Below are positions 24,839 through 32,394 of a stretch of 40,745 nt of DNA, piece by piece. A program made the position numbers and the translations under genes. Each line of letters starts with the position of its first letter. Within the stretch, counting starts at the first letter, position 1. Origin of the DNA: an uncultured beta proteobacterium (lineage in GTDB: Bacteria; Pseudomonadota; Gammaproteobacteria; Burkholderiales; Burkholderiaceae_C); NCBI GenBank assembly GCA_903920695.1, contig CAIXNB010000068.1:1-40745 (forward strand). Direction: 5' to 3'. The notes beneath the pieces are model-generated. The model ran no database searches and was not told the DNA's origin. It saw only the letters and a list, made by a program, of their open reading frames with translations.

Positions 24839-26463
24839 TTCGCCACCTTCTTGATTTTCGGGTTGACGTAGTAGCGGACCGTCGGGCGACCCAACGTATT
24901 GATGCCGTCCTGACTTTGCAGATGGCCGTTTTCCTCCAAGATGGCCAGGACGGTTTCTGCCTGCATGGCGGTGGTGACGCCGGACCATTGTTTGCGCACC
25001 ATGTCACGCACCGTGAAACCGTCGTCTAACTTGCCCTCGGCCAGTCGGCGGCTGACCATGCGGGCAGTCGTCACTTTGGCGGCCTCTACCAGGCCATAGA
25101 TGCGACGCGCATGGCCGGTCAGGTACTCGCACCAGGCGGCTGCGCGCAGTGCGCTGGTGGCCGTTACCGGGCCAATAGAGCCCTCTGCCAAGTGCAGGAT
25201 CAGCGCGATCGAGCAGAACAGTTTTTCAAACTTGCCAAAGTGCTGCTGCATCAATGGGTTTTGCTCATTGGCGATATGCACCGTATGCAGTTCCGTGCAC
25301 CACTCCACAAAGATGTCCTGTGCCGCATCGTCAAAACAGAAGTGGGGCAGCTTCACAAAGTCGTCATGGGGTGCTGCGCCGTCCTGCACGGGGTCGAACA
25401 CGGCCAGCCGGTCAAACAGATCACGCACCGCTTCACGCGCGCCCTTGACCGGGTAGCGGTCGCGCCATTCCCAGGGCACGGCGTTGGGGTACACCATCAC
25501 CTGAAAGCGCTGGATGCGGCCATCGTTGTCTAGTGAGGTGGTGATACCGGCGAGATAGCGTTCCAGCAATTCCGGCTGGATGCCGCCGAACACCGAGATG
25601 CACAGGTTTTTGATGTGCAGACTGCCGCGCCCGATGCGGTCAATATTGAAGCTGCCGGTGCCGTTCCAGCCCTCCAGATAGAAAGCTTTATCGCCTTCTT
25701 TGCCTTCTTTTTCCCATGAGGCAAGCAGGCCGATCAACTCGTCCCGATAGACCAGCATGCCCTGCGGGTTGTGCACCAGCAGGTCGCCCAGCTTTTCCAC
25801 CGTGGAGTCGTTCGATTTGAAGCGCCGTTCCTTGGGTTCTTCAGGCTCTTGCAGGCCTTGCAAGTCCGCAATGGCGGCGTTCATTTTGAGGTGGTCGCCT
25901 TTGCCGCCTGCCGCTTTCTTCATGCTGGCCTTGACGGCGGACTGGTGTGCCTCAAAGGCTGCGGTTTCGGCTGCAAAAATCTTCTTGGCGTCCTCCAGCT
26001 TTTCGGCTTCTTTGGCCTCCAGGCGGTCAAGAAAGCGCGTCACCGTGCCCAGGGCGGGCGACTTCTTGGACGACGGGTCACCCACAATGCCGCCAAACAG
26101 ATTCGGGGTCACGATCCAGTCGTCCCGGCGCTTTGGCTTGATGCCGCAGCGCGCACCGATGACCGAGCCCAGGCAGACGACAACCGCCGCCGCGATGTAG
26201 TCGGGCGAACAGGGCATGCGGTCGGCTTCGTCCAGAACAAAGTCGGCTAGCGTTGGGGGCAGCAATGTCTTGGCGTCGAAGGCTGGAGCAAGTGGAAGAT
26301 CGGTTTTAACCTCCTTCGGCTCCGGCCATATGCCTAATTGGCCTGTAGCCCCCGTATTATTTGCGCAAGAAGCTACTGAATTGATAGCGGAATCAATGCA
26401 CTCCTTTACCGCGTCTGGCCCCGCCAATAGGTGCAGGTCGTTGAAGTCGGTCATGTTGTTCAT
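24835..26463 (-). CDS. DUF3987-type replicative primase/helicase-like protein
   Basis: I assign this 542-residue protein to the DUF3987 group found with Toprim primases on plasmids, prophages and islands. Visible features are the N-terminal LPPTLADFVLDEADRMPCSPDYIAAAVVVCLGSVIGARCGI, a P-loop-like GDPSSKKSPAL (about residues 127-137), an acidic Walker-B-like VYRDELIGLLASW, and a C-terminal region resembling a winged helix (about 470-530). ATGA overlaps link it to the genes on both sides. Residues about 23-45 are encoded by a copy of the interspersed repeat, an insertion outside the conserved core. It probably acts in replication of the excised element. Confidence 0.85.
   Translation of the reverse strand: MNNMTDFNDLHLLAGPDAVKECIDSAINSVASCANNTGATGQLGIWPEPKEVKTDLPLAPAFDAKTLLPPTLADFVLDEADRMPCSPDYIAAAVVVCLGSVIGARCGIKPKRRDDWIVTPNLFGGIVGDPSSKKSPALGTVTRFLDRLEAKEAEKLEDAKKIFAAETAAFEAHQSAVKASMKKAAGGKGDHLKMNAAIADLQGLQEPEEPKERRFKSNDSTVEKLGDLLVHNPQGMLVYRDELIGLLASWEKEGKEGDKAFYLEGWNGTGSFNIDRIGRGSLHIKNLCISVFGGIQPELLERYLAGITTSLDNDGRIQRFQVMVYPNAVPWEWRDRYPVKGAREAVRDLFDRLAVFDPVQDGAAPHDDFVKLPHFCFDDAAQDIFVEWCTELHTVHIANEQNPLMQQHFGKFEKLFCSIALILHLAEGSIGPVTATSALRAAAWCEYLTGHARRIYGLVEAAKVTTARMVSRRLAEGKLDDGFTVRDMVRKQWSGVTTAMQAETVLAILEENGHLQSQDGINTLGRPTVRYYVNPKIKKVAK
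26328..26395 (-). repeat. Interspersed repeat, copy C, inside a coding sequence
   Basis: On the minus strand this reads GCTATCAATTCAGTAGC, CTTGCGCAAATAATAC, GGGGGCTACAGGCC and ends at GGCATAT, the same plan as copies A, B and D. It lies in frame within the DUF3987-type gene and encodes residues about 23-45. Confidence 0.75.
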
Positions 26464-27281
26464 GATGTTGTCGCCTTAAACACCGGTACGGCAAGGGTGG
26501 CACCCGTTGCCTGTACCGCTGCCGTGGCCTTGGTCATGCCGGGGTTGCCGGGGGTCTGGTGGTCGTCATCTGCGGCGATGATGATTTTGAGAGTGGGGTA
26601 CTTGCTGCGCAGTGCCACAGCGACAGCCTCAAGATTGCCCGCGTTGAAGGCAACCGCGACGGCATGGTCGGTGCATTCGTGGATGCTAGCGCCGGTGGCG
26701 TAGCCCTCACACACGATCAGCGCGCCCTTGGGTTTGCCGATACCGAAGTAACAGCCCTTGACCCTGCCGCCCGACATAAACATTTTGGTGCCGTCTGGCG
26801 TGATGGTTTGCAAGCTGTGCACCGTGCCCGCCGTGTCACGCATCGGGATCAACATCTTGTCGCCTTCAATCTTTGCGCCATGGGGCTGGATGCCCTTGCG
26901 GGTCAGGTAGTCATGCCCGGTGCAGGGTGTGGCTGCCGTCCAGCGTTTGAGTGCGTCGGCTGCTGCCAATTGCTGGCGTTGTGCCAGGTCGTCTTCACGC
27001 TGGCGCTGCATGGTCTTGATGCGCTCACGGTGTGCAAACCGTTCCGCTTCGGTCATGGACGTGTCCGCCTTGCTGCACCAGTTTTGGGTAAAGCCCTCGC
27101 GCCAGTCGCCAAACCCTCCTGCTGCGATGCCGTCGGTGTGAAGCATGTACCAGCCGTTTTTGTGGGTGGGTTTGCCGCTGGTGCTGAAACGGTGGATTAC
27201 GCCGTCGTCAATGATTTCAGTCGGTGGCGTCAGTCCCGCCGCTGCAATGGCCTGCCTGAATTGGTCTATCAGGTCGCTCAT
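26460..27281 (-). CDS. Toprim-domain primase-like protein
   Basis: The 273-residue protein has an N-terminal region with HRFSTSGKPTHKNGWYMLH (about 28-46), resembling phage and plasmid primase N-termini, and a C-terminal Toprim domain: ALIVCEGYATGASIHE supplies the catalytic glutamate and KIIIAADDDHQTPGNPGMTKA the Asp cluster. The start is ATG 27281 with AAGGTG upstream; the longer frame to 27347 has no good start. Its stop overlaps the next start (ATGA). It likely primes DNA replication of the element together with the DUF3987-type partner. Confidence 0.88.
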   Translation of the reverse strand: MSDLIDQFRQAIAAAGLTPPTEIIDDGVIHRFSTSGKPTHKNGWYMLHTDGIAAGGFGDWREGFTQNWCSKADTSMTEAERFAHRERIKTMQRQREDDLAQRQQLAAADALKRWTAATPCTGHDYLTRKGIQPHGAKIEGDKMLIPMRDTAGTVHSLQTITPDGTKMFMSGGRVKGCYFGIGKPKGALIVCEGYATGASIHECTDHAVAVAFNAGNLEAVAVALRSKYPTLKIIIAADDDHQTPGNPGMTKATAAVQATGATLAVPVFKATTS

Positions 27282-27378
27282 ACACACCTTTTCAACGCAA
27301 CACCCAAGAGGATTGCAACGGCATACGACGCGGACTGGACCAGCCAATAGGTGAGGGCCTGAAGAGCTGCTTTCATTG

Positions 27379-27636
27379 CTACAGCCCCCAAGCTGCCATC
27401 AGGTCTTTGCGCTTGGTGTGCAGCGTCTCCACCAGCTCGCGGATTTGGGCATCGGTCTTGCCGGAAATGCGCGCGGCATTTAGCGCCTCGATTTCATTGG
27501 ACGGCCACCCCACGGCGCGCGGCCCCAGGCTGACGGGTTTAGTCCACAAGCCTTGCGCAATGCGCAGGTAGATGGTTGAGCGGGAATAGCCCGATTGGGT
27601 TTTGGCGGCAGGGATACGCAGGATGGTGGTCGTCAT
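27379..27636 (-). CDS. AlpA-like excisionase/transcriptional regulator
   Basis: Small 85-residue protein with a MerR/AlpA-type winged HTH: ILRIPAAKTQSGYSRSTIYLRIAQGLWTKPVSLGPRAVGWPSNEIEAL, followed by a helical tail. AlpA-family proteins activate integrase genes or act as excision factors in P4-like elements. GAGGA precedes ATG 27636. It heads the leftward primase operon, with 97 nt to the next start. Confidence 0.87.
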   Translation of the reverse strand: MTTTILRIPAAKTQSGYSRSTIYLRIAQGLWTKPVSLGPRAVGWPSNEIEALNAARISGKTDAQIRELVETLHTKRKDLMAAWGL

Positions 27637-27805
27637 GTTGGGTCCTCTTTGACGGGTATGGAACAAACTCAGACGCAGTGTGTTTGGGCGTTTTGGGCGA
27701 TAAAAGGCCCACGCGGCGGCGTGCTGCGAGTTGTGTTTCAGAGGGGAGGCGGGTTGTTTGGCCTGGAACAAAACAACGCGAAACGGCGCGTTGTCAGGCG
27801 AGAAA

Positions 27806-27830
27806 GTTGGGCGAAAACTTTCCGCCCAAC
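27806..27830. promoter_or_regulatory. 8-bp inverted repeat upstream of alpA-like gene
   Basis: GTTGGGCG (27806-27813) and CGCCCAAC (27823-27830) are separated by 9 nt, 170 nt upstream of the AlpA-like start and 78 nt from the 3' end of the next gene. It could be an operator or the terminator hairpin of the 238-aa gene. The remainder of 27637-27907 shows no gene. Confidence 0.45.
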
Positions 27831-27907
27831 TATTTTCAGGAAAGCATGTGTTTCTTGATGGTGCTGGCGTTGCGACTTTGTGCAATGGCAGTCTTGGCGA
27901 TCTGCTG

Positions 27908-28624
27908 CTAGTGCCACACGTCGGATTTATCGGGGTGCTTCTTCTGCAACGCCCTGTATGCCTTCTGCCAGGCGGCGTATATGGCTTGCGTGTCGATCTT
28001 GCGTGCTTCGCGCTTGGCCGTGCTGGGTGTGTGGCGCGGGTCGGCGGTAGTGGCTGCGTCCACCAATTGGCGAATCACCGCATGGTCCAGCGTGAAACCG
28101 CCATTCTCAAAGCCGATGACATCCGCCAGTGGCATTGCATCCGCGCCCACAACCAACGCCAAATGCCCCTGCACGCGCAGACACAGCATCTGGGTGCGCT
28201 TGTTGCCACGCGCTATGCCAATGGGCAGCAAACCGGCTTCAGTCGCTTGCATGGTGGTTTGTTGCAGGCAAAGACTTGCAGCGACGAACCCGCACACCGC
28301 TTGGGCATCACAGCGCCATTGGGCCAGCCGTGCGGCGGGGACGGCAACCCGGTTGATGTCGCTGCGCTTGTCACACACCACAAACGATGCGGCGGGTGCG
28401 TTGGCGCGTGGAACCGTGTGCACGGGCATGCTGCATTCCTGTTCGCAGCCGGGGCAAACAACGCTTTTGGCGGGGCGTGCTGTCAGCAGCAAATTTTGTG
28501 TCTTCAGGGCGGTCACTGCCGCTGCGGGCCACTGGTTCAATTCTTCCGTGCTGACCATGGTTGCCGCGCCATTGCGCGCGCCTACGCGGCCCAGCAACTC
28601 GATCAAGGCGGCTTGCGGCGTCAT
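27908..28624 (-). CDS. Hypothetical protein with zinc-binding cysteines, partner of the 418-aa protein
   Basis: I do not recognise this 238-residue protein. It has CPGCEQEC at about residues 57-64 and further cysteines near 84 and 104-111, which may bind zinc, and a mostly helical, basic C-terminal third (AIYAAWQKAYRALQKKHPDKSD). Its ATG overlaps the stop of the upstream gene (28621-28624), so the two proteins are likely made in fixed ratio and may form a complex. It ends 272 nt before the AlpA-like start. Confidence 0.75.
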   Translation of the reverse strand: MTPQAALIELLGRVGARNGAATMVSTEELNQWPAAAVTALKTQNLLLTARPAKSVVCPGCEQECSMPVHTVPRANAPAASFVVCDKRSDINRVAVPAARLAQWRCDAQAVCGFVAASLCLQQTTMQATEAGLLPIGIARGNKRTQMLCLRVQGHLALVVGADAMPLADVIGFENGGFTLDHAVIRQLVDAATTADPRHTPSTAKREARKIDTQAIYAAWQKAYRALQKKHPDKSDVWH

Positions 28625-29877
28625 TCCACGGGTGCGGCTACAGGTGCGGGCGTATGGGCCGTGGTGGCGTCCGGTGTAGCCAGGTCAGCCGGTTCGCGCG
28701 GTTCGATGCCCGAGGCACTGAGCATGTCGCGCAGTTTCAGGCCCAGCTCGTCGTACTTGAGCGAGCAGGAGTTGGGGTAGGTGATATGTATGTTCACCGT
28801 CTTGGCCGGTCGGTCGGCCTCTACCACCATGCACACCGCGAGGTCTACTTGGGTGACGCTGTACTGGGCCATGGGCATGGCGGTTTGGATGCGATCCAGC
28901 AACGCATAGACGGCTTGCGGGTCTTGGCTGGTGTCGGCTTCCAGGGAGATGCGTTCGCCCTTGGTGGCCCGCGACGACAGGCGCAGTTTCTTGACGACAA
29001 CGCTCTCAATGCCGCTGCCGAGATCGTAGGTGAAATCAAAATTGCGCTCTTTCAGTGGCCCCAGGTCATACACCCGCGAGTCTTTGGGGTCGGGCGGCAG
29101 TTCGGGCAATTGCAGAATGGCAGCGGCAAACATGGCTTGTAGCGGCTCTATGGCCTTGTAGGAGCCGCGAAAGTTCAGGTCCAGCGAACCTTCAGACTGC
29201 GAGTAGACAAAGATCACCTCAAACGCAGGGTTGAGCGGCCGAATGGCAAACTGCCCACTCACCCACTCGGGGCTTTGCTGCGAATAGTCCTCGGGGTAGG
29301 CAAAGAAATAGTCGCGCTCACCCCGGCGAAAGGGCTCCACCACGCAGTTGTTGCCCCGGCCCTCGGTGTGGTGAAAGTAGGTGCGGATGCTGTTCTCCAG
29401 CGTCTGGATGCTGGCGGCATCCACTTGAGCGGCGTTGTGTGGCAGGTTCTTGCGCTTGCGCCAGTGGGACAGCGTGTCTGCATGGTAGAAGTGCATGGCA
29501 CCACGCCAAAACGTGTTGTGGTCCAGATAGGTGACCATGGCGCGCGCAAAGTGATTGACCAGTGCGGCTAGCTTTTCAGCGAAGTGGTCGGCGGCGTTGG
29601 GGTCGGCGTCTTGGGCAAGATGCCATTGGGCCTCGTCCAAAATTGCGCGGCAACCCTTCTCGCAACTCATCTCAAAGATGTCGCGAAGCTCCGCATCCAT
29701 GGTGTAGCGCTGGGCTTCGGGCAAGGCCAGACAGGCGGCAAACAGCTCGTCGTGCCGGGTCTCGGACATGGTGGCGAAATCGAATTCGCCAAACACTGCG
29801 CGCCCCGCAAAATAACGGGCCAGCAATGCGTTGGGCATTTGCCGGAAAAAGTCTCTGGTCGAGTAGTTACGGGTCAT
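28621..29877 (-). CDS. Hypothetical 418-aa protein, first gene of an unknown two-gene operon
   Basis: The protein begins MTRNYSTRDFFRQMPNALLARYF. Residues 1-150 are helical with conserved-looking FDFATM and EMSCEKGCRAILDEA. The middle (about 180-330) is beta-rich with HHTEGRGNNCVVEPFRRG and YFFAYPEDYS. The tail is Pro/Ala-rich. No nuclease or ATPase motif is evident, although the His/Arg-rich middle could be an active site. ATG 29877 has AGGGAG upstream; the frame is open to 30108 but that part covers the divergent promoter. It is divergent from the RHH gene and the restriction cluster. Function unknown. Confidence 0.78.
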   Translation of the reverse strand: MTRNYSTRDFFRQMPNALLARYFAGRAVFGEFDFATMSETRHDELFAACLALPEAQRYTMDAELRDIFEMSCEKGCRAILDEAQWHLAQDADPNAADHFAEKLAALVNHFARAMVTYLDHNTFWRGAMHFYHADTLSHWRKRKNLPHNAAQVDAASIQTLENSIRTYFHHTEGRGNNCVVEPFRRGERDYFFAYPEDYSQQSPEWVSGQFAIRPLNPAFEVIFVYSQSEGSLDLNFRGSYKAIEPLQAMFAAAILQLPELPPDPKDSRVYDLGPLKERNFDFTYDLGSGIESVVVKKLRLSSRATKGERISLEADTSQDPQAVYALLDRIQTAMPMAQYSVTQVDLAVCMVVEADRPAKTVNIHITYPNSCSLKYDELGLKLRDMLSASGIEPREPADLATPDATTAHTPAPVAAPVE

Positions 29878-29992
29878 GTTGTCTCCCTGCTGAAAAGGTG
29901 AAATCAGCGTTGAGCCAACGCCGTCGGACGCCTCTGAGCATTGTTGTACAGTGCAGTATATCCACAGTACATATGCTGTATGCGGTAACACC
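29878..29992. promoter_or_regulatory. Divergent promoter region with TACAG/CTGTA inverted arms
   Basis: The 115-bp gap drives the leftward 418-aa operon and the rightward RHH-restriction cluster. TACAG (29947-29951) and CTGTA (29976-29980) form outer arms around two related CAGTnCA words (29949-29956 and 29965-29972), the kind of repeated half-site a ribbon-helix-helix protein binds. TTGTAC at 29944-29949 is a weak -35 candidate. Confidence 0.45.
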
Positions 29993-30184
29993 ATGGCCAC
30001 CACCAAAACCACCACACTGACTTTTCGTATCGAGCCGGGGCTGAAGGAAGCGGTGCGCACCGCCGCTGAGCAGGAACACCGGTCTATCGCCAACATGATT
30101 GAAATCATGATTCGGGACTATTGCGCGAAAACCGGGGTGGCAATTGCAGAGCCCAAGCTGTCGGGAAAATCCAGTCGCAAGTAG
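29993..30184 (+). CDS. Small ribbon-helix-helix (CopG/Arc-like) DNA-binding protein
   Basis: This 63-residue protein has the RHH plan: a beta strand TLTFRIEPGLKEAV, then two helices with EQEHRSIANMIEIMIRDYC, and a basic tail. I chose ATG 29993 since the upstream frame to 29951 crosses the promoter. It lies 56 nt before the methyltransferase gene and is divergent from the unknown operon, so it is a good candidate repressor of both, similar in position to a C-protein controlling restriction genes. It could also be an antitoxin whose toxin is missing. Confidence 0.82.
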   Translation: MATTKTTTLTFRIEPGLKEAVRTAAEQEHRSIANMIEIMIRDYCAKTGVAIAEPKLSGKSSRK

Positions 30185-30240
30185 CACAAGCCGACAGTCA
30201 ATGCGGACTGTCAAAACAACAACATTTCGGGAAATCATTC

Positions 30241-32394
30241 ATGGCGACCACACTTGCAGCTTTGCTAAAAGACAGTGCTTACAAACTCACCCAATTCAAA
30301 CCGGCTCAGATTGCTGTGCTGGAAGCCGCAATAAGCTTTAAGGACAGCGGTAAGTCAACCGCCCCCTACGTCACTTGTCTGGTGCGTGGAACGCCAATTA
30401 AGCTCACGCCTGAAGAGGCCATGCGCCAACTCTACGTGCTGACCCTACGCGACGACTTGGGCTATCCAGTCAGCCGCATGCAGTTGGAGTACGGCGTCAC
30501 CATGGGGCGCGATGTCAAACGCGCCGATATTTGCATCTTTGACAAGCAAAACACTACTGCACCCTACATCCTAATCGAGGTAAAAAAGCCAAAGCTCAAA
30601 GACGGCAAAGAGCAGTTAAAGAGCTATTGCCACGCGACGGGTGCCCCCATGGGGGTGTGGACCAATGGCGATCAAATTTCGTATTACCACCGTAAAGACC
30701 CCAACTATTTTGAAGACATTCCGGCTATACCGTCGGCGCACGAAAAACTCTCAGACATTCTGAGAGAGCGATGGACGATTGACGATTTGGTAAAACTCGA
30801 CAAATTGGTCAACGAGAAAAAATCGCTGAAGGGCTTGATCCTTGAAATGGAAGACGAGGTGCTGGCAAATGCGGGCGTTGACGTATTTGAAGAGTTGTTT
30901 AAGCTCATTTTCACCAAGCTCTACGACGAATTGGAGGGTGGGAGGGACAAAAAACGCCACCTGGCATTCAAGAACTACGGCGAAACCGACACTGACCTCA
31001 AAGACAAAATGCAAGCCCTGTTTGACAAGGCCCGCGCTAAGTGGGAGGGCGTTTTCGCTGAGGGTGCCAAGATCGAACTGACCTCCAGCCACTTGGCAGT
31101 GTGCGTGTCTTCACTAGAAAAGGTCAAACTTTTCAATTCCAACCTGGAGGTGGTAGACGAGGCGTTTGAATACCTTATCAACAAGTCCAGCAAAGGCGAA
31201 AAAGGCCAGTATTTCACCCCGCGCTATGTCATCGACATGTGCGTGAAGATGCTCAACCCGCAGGAAAGCGAAACCCTGATTGATACCGCTGCGGGCAGTT
31301 GCGGTTTTCCGGTACACAGCATCTTTCATGTGTGGGATCAAATCCGCGTCGAACAGGGACTGCCCAAAAGCCACATGTTCACCACCGAGAAAAAAGGCCC
31401 CCGTTACGAAGACTATGTGCAGAAAAAAGTTTTTGCCATCGACTTTGACGAAAAGGCCGTGCGCGTGGGCCGCACCCTTAACCTGATTGCGGGTGATGGG
31501 CAAACCAATGTGCTGCACCTAAACACGTTGGACTATGAACGTTGGGACGAAAAAATAGAAGATGAATCCTGGTCGGACGTATATGGCGAAGGGTGGAAAA
31601 AGCTGCGCAAATTGCGCACTGTCAAAAACGAGAACCGCGACTTTCAGTTTGACGTGCTCATGGCCAATCCACCATTTGCGGGCGACATCAAAGAAACCCG
31701 CATTCTGTCTAAATACGAGCTGGCCCGCACCGTCAGCCTGGAAAAAATCGCCAAGGTCGATCCCGGCGACAAAAACATTGTGGCCGCAGGTGCTAGCGGT
31801 CCCACCTTTCCCGAAGCCCTGAACACCAGCGTAGAAACCATATACCAGATGGCAGATGGCACTTACCGCAAGGTCAAGGTCAAAAATCAGAGTAATGTGG
31901 GGCGCGACATTTTGTTTATAGAGCGCAACCTCAGCTTCCTTAAACCCGGTGGCCGCATGGCTGTAGTGCTGCCCCAGGGCAGATTCAACAACTCCAGCGA
32001 TAAGGCGTTGCGTGAATACTTGGCGGCGCACTGCCGCATATTGGCTGTGGTGGGCTTGCACGGTAACGTGTTCAAACCTCACACCGGCACCAAGACGAGC
32101 GTGCTGTTCGTGCAAAAGTGGAATGCGGACGACAGGGCTGGACAGATGTGCCCTCGTGTGGACGACTACCCCATTTTCTTTGCCACCATGCGCGAACCCA
32201 GCAAAGACAACTCGGGCGACAAAATTTATCGCAGTGCGGCTGATGGCTCCCCACTCCTGGACGAACATGACCACCTAGTAGTGCAGCACGACCTGTTCAG
32301 TCAGGAACTTAAAGATGGTCTGCGCACGCCTGAAGGTATTGCGGAAGCGTTTGCGGAGTTTGCAAGAAAAGAGGGCTTCGGTTTTTTTCCATAG
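30241..32394 (+). CDS. Restriction nuclease-N6-adenine methyltransferase fusion (BcgI/AloI-like, HsdR_N + HsdM)
   Basis: This 717-residue protein joins two activities. The N-terminus (about 1-150) has the HsdR-N type PD-(D/E)xK signature: D96 in RADICIF and E113-V-K115 in ILIEVKKPK. The rest is an HsdM-like gamma-type adenine methyltransferase with an AdoMet motif DTAAGSCGF (348-356) and catalytic NPPF (476-479), preceded by the helical HsdM N-domain. No DEAD helicase motifs exist here or elsewhere in the window, so this is not a classical type I system. The plan matches type IIB/IIG enzymes such as BcgI (separate specificity subunit) or AloI (fused). ATG 30241 gives the start; the upstream extension overlaps the RHH gene. 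The coding ends after a run of seven T at 32382-32388, where a -1 slip would enter the hsdS frame. Confidence 0.9.
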   Translation: MATTLAALLKDSAYKLTQFKPAQIAVLEAAISFKDSGKSTAPYVTCLVRGTPIKLTPEEAMRQLYVLTLRDDLGYPVSRMQLEYGVTMGRDVKRADICIFDKQNTTAPYILIEVKKPKLKDGKEQLKSYCHATGAPMGVWTNGDQISYYHRKDPNYFEDIPAIPSAHEKLSDILRERWTIDDLVKLDKLVNEKKSLKGLILEMEDEVLANAGVDVFEELFKLIFTKLYDELEGGRDKKRHLAFKNYGETDTDLKDKMQALFDKARAKWEGVFAEGAKIELTSSHLAVCVSSLEKVKLFNSNLEVVDEAFEYLINKSSKGEKGQYFTPRYVIDMCVKMLNPQESETLIDTAAGSCGFPVHSIFHVWDQIRVEQGLPKSHMFTTEKKGPRYEDYVQKKVFAIDFDEKAVRVGRTLNLIAGDGQTNVLHLNTLDYERWDEKIEDESWSDVYGEGWKKLRKLRTVKNENRDFQFDVLMANPPFAGDIKETRILSKYELARTVSLEKIAKVDPGDKNIVAAGASGPTFPEALNTSVETIYQMADGTYRKVKVKNQSNVGRDILFIERNLSFLKPGGRMAVVLPQGRFNNSSDKALREYLAAHCRILAVVGLHGNVFKPHTGTKTSVLFVQKWNADDRAGQMCPRVDDYPIFFATMREPSKDNSGDKIYRSAADGSPLLDEHDHLVVQHDLFSQELKDGLRTPEGIAEAFAEFARKEGFGFFP

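Noticed and set aside
27731..28780. 349-residue plus frame opposite the 238-aa gene
   Set aside because: No domain or ribosome site; the minus gene is translationally coupled to its neighbour.
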